Origin: Methylophaga sp.
GTDB lineage: Bacteria; Pseudomonadota; Gammaproteobacteria; Nitrosococcales; Methylophagaceae
Length of the DNA stretch: 64,000 nucleotides
Direction: 5' to 3'
NCBI RefSeq assembly: GCF_009711715.1
Contig: NZ_VENF01000009.1
Location: forward strand, 124,001-188,000
Part shown: positions 36,886-46,419 of the stretch, in pieces
How the letters are laid out: each line of letters starts with the position of its first letter
How positions within the stretch are numbered: the stretch's first letter is position 1
Position numbers and translations under genes: made by a program
The notes under the pieces: generated by a model
Seen by the model: the letters and a program-made list of their open reading frames with translations, nothing else
What the model was told of the DNA's origin: nothing
Database searches by the model: none

Positions 36886-38960
36886 AGGAATTTGACGATC
36901 TGCTGATCGAACTCGGCACCGAAGAACTGCCACCCAAAGCACTGGCGAAACTGAGCCAGGCATTTCATCAGGGTGTTGAGCAGGGACTGAAAAAAGCCGA
37001 ACTGAAATTTGACGATATCCGCCCTTATGCTACGCCACGCCGACTGGCGCTGGTCATCAGCAAACTGCAGACCAAGCAGCCCGACCGCGTTGTTGAACGT
37101 CGCGGTCCGGCTGTGACCGCCGCTTTTGATGAAGATGGCAACCCGACCAAAGCCTTGCTGGGCTTTGCCGGTTCCTGTGGTGTCGAAGTCGATGATCTCG
37201 ACACCATGAAGACGGATAAAGGCGCCTGGCTGGTGTTCAAACAGGAGCAGGCCGGTGCCGCAGCCGCGGATTTACTGCCGGACATTATCCAACAGGCACT
37301 GAATGATTTACCGATCCCCAAGCGCATGCGCTGGGGCGATCTGCCGGGTGAATTTGTGCGTCCGGTACATTGGCTGATTGTGTTGCTCGGTGACGAGGTT
37401 GTGCCGATGGATTTGCTTGGCGTAAGTGCTGATCGTTTTACCCGTGGTCACCGCTTCCATTATCCACAACCGATTCGAATCAGTTCGCCGATGACCTATG
37501 CGCCGCAACTGGAAAGTGAAGGTCATGTGATGGTCGATTTCGAGGCGCGTAAAGAAGCGATTGAAGGTCAGGTCAAAGAACTGGCTGACAAACTGAAAGG
37601 CCGCGCCATTATTAATCCGGATCTGCTGGATGAAGTCACTGGTCTGGTGGAGTGGCCGGTCGCACTGGCGGGTAATTTCGACCTGCGCTTCCTTGAGTTG
37701 CCGCCGGAAGCCTTGATTTCGTCGATGGAAGGTCATCAGAAATACTTCGCGGTCGAAGCCAAAGATGGCAAGCTTTTGCCGCATTTTATTACGGTCAGCA
37801 ATATTGCCAGCCAGGATCCGGCGCAGGTGATTGCCGGTAATGAACGGGTGATCCTGCCACGGCTCAGTGATGCGGCGTTTTTCTGGGATACAGACCGTAA
37901 GCGTCCGCTCGCCGAACATCAGGAACAGCTGAAAACCATCGTTTTCCAGAACAAGTTGGGGAGTGTTTATGACAAGTCACAACGAGTGGCTTCACTGGCA
38001 GCGGAAATCGCTGGTCAGATTGCTGGTCAGCCAAAACTTGCGGAACGCGCAGCCAAGCTCGCCAAGTGTGATCTGGTGACCGAAATGGTGGGTGAATTCC
38101 CCGAGTTGCAGGGTATTATGGGCCGTTACTATGCGCGCCTTGATGGTGAGGATAATGAAGTCGCGGAAGCGCTGGATGAACAATATCAACCGCGCTTTGC
38201 CGGCGATGCGCTGCCTGCCACCCGCACCGGTCAGGCAGTCAGCCTGGCGGAAAAACTGGATACATTGACAGGGCTGTTCGGTATTGGTCAGCCACCCTCC
38301 GGTGTGAAAGATCCCTTTGCGCTGCGTCGTGCTGCCCTGGGTGTATTGCGGATAATGATTGAAAAATCGCTGGATCTGGATCTGACTCAATTACTGCAGA
38401 AAGCCGTGGCGAACTTTGATGGCACGCTGACAGAAAAAGCAGTCAGCGATCAGGTGATGCAGTATTTCTATGACCGCCTGCGAGGTTACGCACTGGAGCA
38501 GGGCTTCAAGGCGGATGAGTTTGAAGCGGTACTGACCGTGAAACCGACCCGGCCACTCGATTTCATGCAGCGTCTCAAAGCCGTTGCTGCTTTCCGTAAA
38601 CTGGAACAGGCCGAATCCCTGGCCGCGGCGAACAAGCGTATTGCTAATATTCTGCGTAAGAATGAGGCGGAAACGGCCGATCCCGTCGTCAAAGATAACC
38701 TGCTGCAGGAAACAGCAGAAAAAGCCCTGGCGGAAAAGGTCAGCGAAGCGAGACAAAAACTGGCGCCTTTGTCAGCCAAAGCCGATTACGCCGGCGTATT
38801 GAATTATCTGGCTGGTATGCGCGAGACCGTCGACAGCTTCTTTGACGATGTCATGGTTATGGCGGATGATGAAGCGGTCAGACATAACCGTCTGGCATTA
38901 CTGAATCAGACCCGGGCCTTGTTCCTGGGCGTCGCTGATATATCCTGCCTGCAGGAGTGA
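36882..38960 (+). CDS. glyS: Glycyl-tRNA synthetase beta subunit
   Basis: tRNA-binding subunit of glycyl-tRNA synthetase, 692 residues, beginning with [16 protein letters not shown]. The HD-domain-like central part and C-terminal anticodon-binding region (DALRP-type) are of normal length. It is translationally coupled to glyQ through a 4-base overlap, and gmhB follows after 4 bases, giving a glyQ-glyS-gmhB-plsC order common in gammaproteobacteria. Confidence 0.97.
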   Translation: MKEFDDLLIELGTEELPPKALAKLSQAFHQGVEQGLKKAELKFDDIRPYATPRRLALVISKLQTKQPDRVVERRGPAVTAAFDEDGNPTKALLGFAGSCGVEVDDLDTMKTDKGAWLVFKQEQAGAAAADLLPDIIQQALNDLPIPKRMRWGDLPGEFVRPVHWLIVLLGDEVVPMDLLGVSADRFTRGHRFHYPQPIRISSPMTYAPQLESEGHVMVDFEARKEAIEGQVKELADKLKGRAIINPDLLDEVTGLVEWPVALAGNFDLRFLELPPEALISSMEGHQKYFAVEAKDGKLLPHFITVSNIASQDPAQVIAGNERVILPRLSDAAFFWDTDRKRPLAEHQEQLKTIVFQNKLGSVYDKSQRVASLAAEIAGQIAGQPKLAERAAKLAKCDLVTEMVGEFPELQGIMGRYYARLDGEDNEVAEALDEQYQPRFAGDALPATRTGQAVSLAEKLDTLTGLFGIGQPPSGVKDPFALRRAALGVLRIMIEKSLDLDLTQLLQKAVANFDGTLTEKAVSDQVMQYFYDRLRGYALEQGFKADEFEAVLTVKPTRPLDFMQRLKAVAAFRKLEQAESLAAANKRIANILRKNEAETADPVVKDNLLQETAEKALAEKVSEARQKLAPLSAKADYAGVLNYLAGMRETVDSFFDDVMVMADDEAVRHNRLALLNQTRALFLGVADISCLQE

Positions 38961-38964
38961 AGTT

Positions 38965-39507
38965 ATGTCGCTGATTATTCTGGACCGGGATGGGGTGATT
39001 AATCATGACTCGGATGATTTCATCAAAACCCCGGCTGAGTGGGAGCCTATTGAGGGCAGCCTGGAAGCGATTGCGCGACTGAACTATGCCGGTTACCGGA
39101 TTGTGGTGATTACTAACCAGTCGGGCATTGCACGTGGTCTGCTGGATGTGGAAACACTGAACCGTATCCACAGTAAAATGCGGCGGATGCTGGCTCAGGT
39201 CGGTGGCAAGATCGAAGCGATTCTTTACTGTCCGCATGGGCCCGAAGATGGCTGTACCTGCCGTAAGCCACATAATGGTTCTTTTACTGACCTGGCCCAC
39301 CGGCTGCGTGTTAACCTGGATAATGTGCCGGCCGTTGGCGACTCCCTGCGTGATATACAGGCGGCGATGGCTTCCAATGCCAGACCGATCCTGGTGAAAA
39401 CAGGCAAGGGTGCGCGCACTTTGGCGGATGGCATTCCTGACGGTGTCGAGGTCTATGATGATCTGGCTGCGGTAGCGAGCGCCCTGCTGGAGCCGCAGCT
39501 GCAATGA
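38965..39507 (+). CDS. gmhB: D-glycero-D-manno-heptose 1,7-bisphosphate 7-phosphatase
   Basis: HAD-superfamily phosphatase of LPS heptose synthesis, 180 residues. The nucleophile motif LDRDGVIN holds D7 and D9, and the zinc knuckle CPHGPEDGCTC and its following RKP are characteristic of GmhB and absent from most HAD enzymes. It overlaps the acyltransferase gene by 4 bases, so envelope lipid genes follow glyQS on one transcript. Confidence 0.94.
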   Translation: MSLIILDRDGVINHDSDDFIKTPAEWEPIEGSLEAIARLNYAGYRIVVITNQSGIARGLLDVETLNRIHSKMRRMLAQVGGKIEAILYCPHGPEDGCTCRKPHNGSFTDLAHRLRVNLDNVPAVGDSLRDIQAAMASNARPILVKTGKGARTLADGIPDGVEVYDDLAAVASALLEPQLQ

Positions 39508-40241
39508 TCCTGTTCCGTTCGCTTGTTTTTTTCATTATTTACGCTGTCACCGCCGTGCTGTTTTCCTGCCTCGGTGTTCTTCTCTGGCCTCTGCCGTTCA
39601 AGTGGCGTTACGCTGTTATCAGTCAATGGGCCAAGACCAATATCTGGCTGCTGGCCAAAATCTGTGACCTGCATCTCGAAGTGGAGGGCAAAGAACACAT
39701 TGGCGGAGAACCCGCTGTTATTATCTGTAAACATCAGTCTGCCTGGGAGACACTGGCTTTGCAGGCTGTATTCCCACCACAGGTGTGGGTGCTGAAGCGG
39801 GAGTTGTTGTGGATTCCGTTCTTTGGCTGGGGACTGGCGTCTCTGAATCCGATTGCCATTGATCGTAAAGCCGGTCGTAAGGCATTGGGTCAGGTTATTG
39901 AACAGGGGCTGGATCGCCTCTCATCCGGCGCCTGGGTGGTGGTGTTTCCGGAAGGAACACGCGTAGCACCGGGCCGAATGGGCAAGTTTGGTATCGGTGG
40001 AGCCCGACTGGCGGTCGATACCGGCTATCCGGTGATTCCGGTGGCGCATAATGCTGGCCATTACTGGCCCAAGCGCGGCTTTATGAAAAAACCGGGTACC
40101 ATAAAAATGGTGATTGGTGAAAAGATTGAGACCAGCGGGGTTGATGCGGGGGCCCTTAACCAGCAGCTGTTTGAATGGATGCAGCTGCAAATGACCAGGC
40201 TGGAAGGCAAAAAGCCGCTTCAGCAAGACAAGAAAACATAG
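39504..40241 (+). CDS. 1-acyl-sn-glycerol-3-phosphate acyltransferase (PlsC-like)
   Basis: Membrane-bound lysophospholipid acyltransferase, 245 residues with an N-terminal membrane segment. The catalytic block is HQSAWET (an HX4E form of HX4D), and PEGTR marks the glycerol-phosphate binding site. It overlaps gmhB by 4 bases. It could equally be the housekeeping PlsC or a paralogue; a single window cannot tell. Confidence 0.88.
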   Translation: MILFRSLVFFIIYAVTAVLFSCLGVLLWPLPFKWRYAVISQWAKTNIWLLAKICDLHLEVEGKEHIGGEPAVIICKHQSAWETLALQAVFPPQVWVLKRELLWIPFFGWGLASLNPIAIDRKAGRKALGQVIEQGLDRLSSGAWVVVFPEGTRVAPGRMGKFGIGGARLAVDTGYPVIPVAHNAGHYWPKRGFMKKPGTIKMVIGEKIETSGVDAGALNQQLFEWMQLQMTRLEGKKPLQQDKKT

Positions 40242-40250
40242 AGAGTCGAC

Positions 40251-42341
40251 ATGGTGGCTAGAGCAGAAGGCATTTTACGCTTACTGATCGTGGATAATTC
40301 CCTGACGGATGCAGAGGCGGTTATTAATACGCTGCGCAGTGCTGGCCACGCTGTTCGAGCCGCCCGTGAAGATCGCCCTGCTGAACTGGAACAGTTACTG
40401 GCCACACAAACCTGGGATCTGATGATTTGTCGTGAAGGTGTTCCCAGTCTGTCTCCGATTGACGTCGTCTCCCTGATGCATCGTCTGGGGAAGGATCTGC
40501 CCTGCATCATCGTTGTTAACGACAAGGACAGCGAAGAACAGTTTTATGATTGCGGTGCGCAGGATATCGTCGTATTTGGTGATAACCGCCGGCTGCAGTT
40601 TGCCGCGAACCGTGAACTGAAAAATCTGTATATCCGTCGTCTCGGTCGCCGTAACGAGCGGGCGCTGAGAGAGAGCGAGAAGCGCTCCCGGGCGTTGCTG
40701 GAAAGCTCTCGAGATGCGGTTGCCTACATGCATGAAGGCATGCATATCTATGTCAACCAGGCTTATCTGAACCTGTTCGGCTATGAAGAGCCGGAAGATG
40801 TCGATGGTCTGCCTATGCTGGATCTTATCAGCGCCGACGATCACCATAAATTCAAGGCGGTATTTCGCGACTTTGCCGAACAAAGCGAGTCAGCCCCGGT
40901 GACCGTTGTAGCTAATTGTGTGCGTGCCGACGGCACCAGCTTTAACGCCAAAATCGAATTCAGTCACGCCCGGGTAGAGGGCGAAGATTGTACCCAGGTC
41001 GTGATTCGGGACGATGCCAGCTTCAGCGTCGATGATTCACAGTTGAAACTGTTGCGTGATCACGATCTGCTGACCGGCCTGTATAACCGCAAACGTTTTG
41101 TCGATGAACTGGAAAAAACGGCATTTCAGGCTGCCGAAGGCAACGGAGATGCCGAGCTGCTCTATCTGGTACTGGATGATTTTCAGGCGATCAAAGAGCA
41201 GGTCGGGCTGGGCACCAGCGATGTGATTATCAAAAGCGTTGCGGATCTGCTGCGTAAGACCCTGAAGGAAGGAGAAACGCTGGGTCGTTACGGTGATCAG
41301 GTCTTTACGATCATTATCCCGAGCCATGATGACAATGTGGTGGATGGACGCGCCAATGCCTATCTTAAGGCGATTGATGATTATGTGTCCCATGCCAATG
41401 GTAAAACCATTGATCTGCATTGTAGTATTGGTATTTCACGTATCAGCGAAAACCAGGCTTCGGTAGAGTCCGTGCTGGAAAATGCTGACAAAGCCTGCAC
41501 CAAGGCGCAGAGAGCCGGCGGTAATCAAATCGCCCGTCATCAGGCTCAATTAGAGTCAGAGCAGTCCGGTGCCCAGACCAGCGAGCAGTGGCAAAAACGG
41601 CTCACAAAAGCGCTGCAGGAAAATAAATTCCTGCTTCATTTCCAGCCGATTGTCAGCCTGCATGGTGATGAGCAGGAGTTCTACGAAGTCCTGCTCAGAC
41701 TGGAACTGATTGAGGGCAGAATGACGCCGGCGGAGGAGTTTATTCAGCATGCCCACGGCCTGAAAATGATGGCGGATATTGATAAGTGGGTAATTCGTAC
41801 CGCGATAGAAACCCTCAGCGAGCATCGTCATCAGTTTCCGCGGACCCGCTTTTTTATCAAACTTTCCGAACAGAGTCTCCATGCGGCGGAGTTTGTTGAC
41901 TGGCTTGTGGCTACACTGGATGCACATAAGCTCAATGCGAATGCGGTGATTTTCGAGGTCAGTGAGACCATTGCGCTGGATAACCTGGATCAAGCCCGCG
42001 AAGTCATCGGTAAACTCAAACAGAACGGTTGTGAGTTCGGGCTGGAACACTTTGGTTCCGGTGTGGATTTTTCCAACAGCCTCAATACGCTGGATGTAGA
42101 TTACGTCAAAATCAACGGTGCCTTTGTTGAAAATATGGCGCATGACAGTGAAAATCAGGCTGCTGTGAAAGCCATTATTGAGATGACCAAGCAGGCCGGA
42201 AAACGCTGTATCGCCGAATTTGTCTCCGATGCCAACAGTCTTGCGCTGCTGTGGCGGCTGGGCGTGGATTATGCACAGGGCTATTACATTCACGAGCCTT
42301 CAGAAAAACTCGATTACGATTTTGAAGATGATGATTTGTAA
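40251..42341 (+). CDS. fimX: FimX-like degenerate GGDEF/EAL c-di-GMP effector
   Basis: A 696-residue REC-PAS-GGDEF-EAL protein. The receiver domain (about 9-125) lacks the phosphoacceptor aspartate: the expected position reads C60-R61 in DLMICREG. PAS is about 145-255. The GGDEF site is degraded to YGDQV (347-351), and the EAL motif is EVL (479-481). This architecture and the same types of degeneration are those of FimX, a c-di-GMP receptor needed for type IV pilus assembly and twitching. It is therefore predicted to bind rather than make or break c-di-GMP. No pil genes are in the window. Confidence 0.8.
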   Translation: MVARAEGILRLLIVDNSLTDAEAVINTLRSAGHAVRAAREDRPAELEQLLATQTWDLMICREGVPSLSPIDVVSLMHRLGKDLPCIIVVNDKDSEEQFYDCGAQDIVVFGDNRRLQFAANRELKNLYIRRLGRRNERALRESEKRSRALLESSRDAVAYMHEGMHIYVNQAYLNLFGYEEPEDVDGLPMLDLISADDHHKFKAVFRDFAEQSESAPVTVVANCVRADGTSFNAKIEFSHARVEGEDCTQVVIRDDASFSVDDSQLKLLRDHDLLTGLYNRKRFVDELEKTAFQAAEGNGDAELLYLVLDDFQAIKEQVGLGTSDVIIKSVADLLRKTLKEGETLGRYGDQVFTIIIPSHDDNVVDGRANAYLKAIDDYVSHANGKTIDLHCSIGISRISENQASVESVLENADKACTKAQRAGGNQIARHQAQLESEQSGAQTSEQWQKRLTKALQENKFLLHFQPIVSLHGDEQEFYEVLLRLELIEGRMTPAEEFIQHAHGLKMMADIDKWVIRTAIETLSEHRHQFPRTRFFIKLSEQSLHAAEFVDWLVATLDAHKLNANAVIFEVSETIALDNLDQAREVIGKLKQNGCEFGLEHFGSGVDFSNSLNTLDVDYVKINGAFVENMAHDSENQAAVKAIIEMTKQAGKRCIAEFVSDANSLALLWRLGVDYAQGYYIHEPSEKLDYDFEDDDL

Positions 42342-42359
42342 AAATTAGATGCTGCAATG

Positions 42360-42390
42360 AAAAAGCCGGGCTAAGCCCGGCTTTATTGTT
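42360..42390. terminator. Terminator between the FimX-like gene and htpX
   Basis: AAAGCCGGGCT (42362-42372) and AGCCCGGCTTT (42374-42384) form a strong stem, followed on the plus strand by ATTGTTTTT. A T run is also present on the minus strand, so it probably serves both convergent genes. Confidence 0.85.
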
Positions 42391-42391
42391 T

Positions 42392-43270
42392 TTAGCGTAT
42401 GCCGCGTAAAGCGTTGATACGCTCTTCCAGCGGGGGATGGGTCATGAACAGGGCTGACAGGCCGCCACGACCTCCTGAGATTCCAAAGGCATGTAGCTGA
42501 TCGGGCAGCGGTTCATCCGCTGTGCCAGCCAGGCGCTGCAGGGCGGCTATCATCTTGGGCGCACCCACCAGACTGGCAGCGCCGGCATCTGCGCGATATT
42601 CACGCTGACGGCTGAACCACATGACGATGATGCTCGCCAGAAATGCCAATACCAGTTCAGCAATGATCGAGGTGATCCAGAACGCCGGGCCATGACCGCT
42701 TTCGGTTTTGAAAATCGTTCGGTCGACAACATGACCAATCACGCGGGACAGCACAATAACGAAGGTATTGACGACCCCCTGGATCAAGGCCATGGTGATC
42801 ATATCGCCATTGGAAATATGACTGACTTCATGCGCCAGTACGGCCTCCACTTCATCTTGTGTCATCGACTGCATCAGGCCAGTGCTGACAGCGACCAGGG
42901 CCTTATTCCTATTGGCTCCGGTGGCAAAGGCATTCGGTTGAGGCGACTGATATACAGCGACCTCAGGCATACCGATATTAGCCTGTTTGGCCAGACGGCT
43001 GACTGTGCTTACCAGCCAGCGCTCGGTCTCATTTTTAGGCTGCTCAATAACCTGGGCACCGGTCAGCCGTTTGGCTGTCCATTTGGAAATCAGTAATGAA
43101 ATAAATGAGCCACTGAAACCGATAACCGCCGCATAAATCAGCAGCGCGTTCATATCCAGGCCCACGCCCTGCTCATCCAGCAGGCTTTCAATGCCCAGCA
43201 AACGCATAGTCATACTCAGCACCAACAAGACGGCGAGGTTGGTACCAACAAAAAGCATAATTCGTTTCAT
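42392..43270 (-). CDS. htpX: Membrane protease HtpX
   Basis: Zinc metalloprotease of the inner membrane, 292 residues, involved in quality control of membrane proteins. Two N-terminal membrane segments precede the HEVSH zinc site in [13 protein letters not shown], and two more follow. Its length and start [19 protein letters not shown] match the family. In E. coli it is under envelope stress control; no such site is evident here. Confidence 0.96.
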   Translation of the reverse strand: MKRIMLFVGTNLAVLLVLSMTMRLLGIESLLDEQGVGLDMNALLIYAAVIGFSGSFISLLISKWTAKRLTGAQVIEQPKNETERWLVSTVSRLAKQANIGMPEVAVYQSPQPNAFATGANRNKALVAVSTGLMQSMTQDEVEAVLAHEVSHISNGDMITMALIQGVVNTFVIVLSRVIGHVVDRTIFKTESGHGPAFWITSIIAELVLAFLASIIVMWFSRQREYRADAGAASLVGAPKMIAALQRLAGTADEPLPDQLHAFGISGGRGGLSALFMTHPPLEERINALRGIR

Positions 43271-43325
43271 TACTGAATCCTGTGTGAATTGACAGAGCTA
43301 TATATGGGTAAAGACGATCACAATT

Positions 43326-44420
43326 TCAAGCTTGCTTAAGACAATTTTTCAGCAGCTTTTGCTGACAGCTTGCCAGCTGCTCGTTGCAGTCCTGTTCAGA
43401 CTCGGCGGCCAGAATAAAGGTGCAGATAGGTTGACCTTTTTTGATTTGAGTACCGGCAACCGGGCGGTCATGGCATTGCTTCGGCCAGAGAGGCTCATCG
43501 ACAACCAGCCAGTCCTGTTCGGCATAAAAATAACTGAGTAATCTGACTGGCGGGCGTTGAGTCTGTTGTAGCGTAGCCGACAGAGTCAGGCCACGGCAGG
43601 TATCGATGTGCCATGGCAGCCAGTCAGTCTCACCGAGTAACTCCACCGAGGCGCTGATCCGCGGATTCAATTCAAGAATAAAGATGTCGCCATTCGTGGT
43701 GAGCATATAGTCCAGGCTGTTGAATCCTTTCATGCCGCTGGCTTTGACCAGCTTGTCCAGTATCGCTGTCACTTGCGGGGCATGATCCTCAGGCCGCTTA
43801 TCTGTCTGCCATAGTTTTTCCAGTATGAATGTGCCGGGCTGATTAAGCTGACGATTCCAGCCCAGGATGGCGATGTCCCGGCCATCGGCAATGAAACAGA
43901 CCGAACGTGTCTCACCGCTTATCTCCTGCTGGTAAAACTCACCGTCTTGCAAAGCCTGTACATCAGCAAAAATGGCTGTGCCGCCGGCACTGTCAAGACG
44001 CTTGCGAAGCGCTTTGTCTGGTGCCGGCGTGGCCAGACTCGTCAGCGGATAAGGAAGGTTCAGACGCTCAAGCAATGTAAAGAAGCGTTCAGGCTGCCGC
44101 AACAACGCCAAGGTTTGCGGACTGTTGCAGATAATTTCAATATGGGCGGGGAGTTGTGACAGTGCGGAGTAAAACCGTTCAATACCAGTACCACAGAGCA
44201 GTAAGCAGGGTTCACCCTGGCTCAGACTGATTAAGGCCTGCAGTAATGATGTTTCAGAGAGTTCGGAAAGCGGAGGAAGTTGAATCGTTTCATCAGCGAC
44301 AGCCAGCGTATCGCTGTCATTAAAACAATCAGCGACCCGAACCGGGTAACCGGCCCGGGCGGCTGACTCTGCAATAAAGCGGCCGCTTTGCGCAAAGACC
44401 AGCAGAGTGGGTCTTTGCAT
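43326..44420 (-). CDS. ATP-grasp protein of the H4MPT/C1 cluster
   Basis: A 364-residue ATP-grasp protein. FNSLDYMLTTNGDIFILELNPR carries the metal-binding Glu and Asn of the fold. A similar ATP-grasp gene (orf17 in Methylobacterium) is a member of methanopterin-linked C1 gene clusters and is required for that pathway, so this is probably its counterpart. The ATG at 44420 is chosen over a TTG at 44432; the first lies 13 bases after mtdB ends. The step catalysed is not established; a role in cofactor synthesis is inferred. Confidence 0.78.
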   Translation of the reverse strand: MQRPTLLVFAQSGRFIAESAARAGYPVRVADCFNDSDTLAVADETIQLPPLSELSETSLLQALISLSQGEPCLLLCGTGIERFYSALSQLPAHIEIICNSPQTLALLRQPERFFTLLERLNLPYPLTSLATPAPDKALRKRLDSAGGTAIFADVQALQDGEFYQQEISGETRSVCFIADGRDIAILGWNRQLNQPGTFILEKLWQTDKRPEDHAPQVTAILDKLVKASGMKGFNSLDYMLTTNGDIFILELNPRISASVELLGETDWLPWHIDTCRGLTLSATLQQTQRPPVRLLSYFYAEQDWLVVDEPLWPKQCHDRPVAGTQIKKGQPICTFILAAESEQDCNEQLASCQQKLLKNCLKQA

Positions 44421-44432
44421 CAGACGCGCCAA

Positions 44433-45338
44433 TCAGACCAGTTTCCGGGCGCCTTCGAAGGCATTACGGAAGTCGAGATAAACCGGTTTCTCACTTTCCA
44501 GTGTTTCGCGCAGAAGTGCCTGTTGCAGTTTGTATTTCACATCACCGATCGCCAGAGCGCCGATACCGACTGCATCCGGTGCATTTTTCGCCAGTTCCAG
44601 CGGAGCACCGAAGTCCATCAGCTTGATGCCTTCAATACCCAGCGGTGAAACCGCGTTGACATCGCCGGCGACTTTCAGTTTTTTGGCGTCTTCCAGCACT
44701 GAGCCATTCAGCACCTGAATACCGGCTTTGGCAGTACAGAAGACGACATCGGCATTGGCCAGAAGGCGGGCCTTGTCGGCATCAGAAGCGGCGGTAGTAC
44801 CACGCAGCTCAACGCCGTAACGCCGCTTGGCCTCTTCAGCGAACTCAAGTGCTGTATCCAGCGAGAAGTGATCAACGATAGTGGTTTTGGCGCCTTGTAA
44901 AGCAGCAATAACAGCGGTGGCGATACCCACAGGTCCGGTGCCACCGAAAACCACCGCCTGTGTCCCTTCGTAGGTACGATCAAACTTGTTTTTCAATTCC
45001 CGTTCCACACAGGCAACCAGTGCTGCAGCTGTCGTGAAGGCACCACTGGGATCGGCCATAACCGAGATTTCGAATGGCGGCACCATGGCTTTTTTAGCGG
45101 CATCGAGCATATCCATCGCCACACCGATATCACGGCCACCGATGAACATGCCGGTTTTTTTCACCCCTGACGGACCACGCGAGAAAATCGCATCCTGAGT
45201 CAGATCAGCGACTTCATCGAGTTCAACGTGGGTATACGGCATCAGAACATCGTAACCGGCATCCAGCGCCATATTGATATCGAACGGGCTGTTATGCTTC
45301 ATCGGGTTGATCATGTGAATGATAGAACGTTTGGACAT
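44433..45338 (-). CDS. mtdB: Methylene-H4MPT dehydrogenase MtdB
   Basis: NAD(P)-dependent dehydrogenase oxidising methylene-tetrahydromethanopterin to methenyl-H4MPT, 301 residues. The N-terminus ILHMINPMKHNSPFDINMAL-like block (residues 6-24) and FSRGPSGVKKTGMFIGG match MtdB rather than MtdA. The nucleotide-binding loop is VVFGGTGPVG. AAGGAA lies six bases upstream of the ATG. It sits between the ATP-grasp gene and beta-RFAP synthase, confirming an H4MPT role. An MtdA-like paralogue lies two genes upstream. Confidence 0.9.
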   Translation of the reverse strand: MSKRSIIHMINPMKHNSPFDINMALDAGYDVLMPYTHVELDEVADLTQDAIFSRGPSGVKKTGMFIGGRDIGVAMDMLDAAKKAMVPPFEISVMADPSGAFTTAAALVACVERELKNKFDRTYEGTQAVVFGGTGPVGIATAVIAALQGAKTTIVDHFSLDTALEFAEEAKRRYGVELRGTTAASDADKARLLANADVVFCTAKAGIQVLNGSVLEDAKKLKVAGDVNAVSPLGIEGIKLMDFGAPLELAKNAPDAVGIGALAIGDVKYKLQQALLRETLESEKPVYLDFRNAFEGARKLV

Positions 45339-45396
45339 GTGAGTTCCTTAAAGACTAATAACTGAAAGCGGTAGTTGGAGCTGATCATAGCCAGTC

Positions 45397-46419
45397 TTAG
45401 AGGACAGTTTCAATGATCGCTCCCTGATTGTCTGCAGCCGCGGAGATGAAGACCGGCAGGCTGGCCGATTCGGCGGCGATAAATTCATTAAGCTGTTGAA
45501 TCAGCAGGTCGGCCTCTGACTGGTTGCTGACAAAGATACAACCGGTGGGCCCCCATGAACTCTGGGCAATTCCAGTATGCCCCAGTTTTTGAGCCTCTTG
45601 CAGGCAGGCGGCGACCAGTGGACTGGTATATCGGCCGCCCTGGGCACTGGCGAAGTGATCCCCAATGAGTTTCTGAATTTCAGTAAGGGCACTGCCGAAA
45701 CTATTAATATCCCGTTCTGACAATGAGGGCAGCAGTTGCATCAGTGTCAAATGGCAAATGGCACGTGAATTTTCCAGAGGGAACGTCGGCAGACGGCCGA
45801 AGGCCTGCTTTTCATGCTGGCCGTGAATGCCCTGATGGTGCGGGTCCATTACCATCACCACCCGCCACGGTTCGGGGTAGGCATGATGCATCAACATCGG
45901 CGGTACCGTTTGGTCCGGTTTCAGGCCGCCGTCAATCACAAAACCACCCAGATCGAAGGTGGCAATACCGATACCGGAGCGTTTGCCGCGACCCAGATTC
46001 TTTGCCAGTTCAGTAGTGTTAATATCCAACCGGTGCAGGTGGGACAGCGCAGTACCCAGCGTTAATGCCAGTTGAGTGCCGCTGCCCAGCCCGGCGTGTT
46101 CCGGGATCAGTTCATGTACCCGGATAGAAACCGGTCTTTTATTTTCCGGAATATATTGCCCCAGCGTCTGGTAAAAACGCTGATAAATATTTTCGAGTCG
46201 ACCATGGGTCTCGCTCAGTAGCCCATCACCTTCGATCTGGAGGACATCAGCAGGGCTGATACTCAGTTTGGTGTGATGACTGGCAACAGCCAGTCCGATG
46301 CTGCCGAAACGGCGACCGATGCTGGCATTGAGATCGAGAAATCCTAGGTGGAGTCTGGCTGGCGCCCGTACAGTAACAGATTGCATCACTGTCGGGCACT
46401 CAGCTTGGTTGGGCTTCAC
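45397..46419 (-). CDS. Beta-ribofuranosylaminobenzene 5'-phosphate synthase
   Basis: GHMP-kinase-fold enzyme, 340 residues, that condenses p-aminobenzoate (or hydroxybenzoate) with PRPP in the first committed step of methanopterin synthesis. The family string APARLHLGFLDLN is near residues 19-31, and PEHAGLGSGTQLAL is the GHMP glycine-rich loop. The GTG start at 46419 overlaps the TAG stop of the MtdA-like gene (TAGTG), suggesting coupling. ATG at codon 12 (46386) is a reasonable alternative closer to family length. It is a marker gene for H4MPT-dependent C1 metabolism. Confidence 0.88.
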   Translation of the reverse strand: MKPNQAECPTVMQSVTVRAPARLHLGFLDLNASIGRRFGSIGLAVASHHTKLSISPADVLQIEGDGLLSETHGRLENIYQRFYQTLGQYIPENKRPVSIRVHELIPEHAGLGSGTQLALTLGTALSHLHRLDINTTELAKNLGRGKRSGIGIATFDLGGFVIDGGLKPDQTVPPMLMHHAYPEPWRVVMVMDPHHQGIHGQHEKQAFGRLPTFPLENSRAICHLTLMQLLPSLSERDINSFGSALTEIQKLIGDHFASAQGGRYTSPLVAACLQEAQKLGHTGIAQSSWGPTGCIFVSNQSEADLLIQQLNEFIAAESASLPVFISAAADNQGAIIETVL

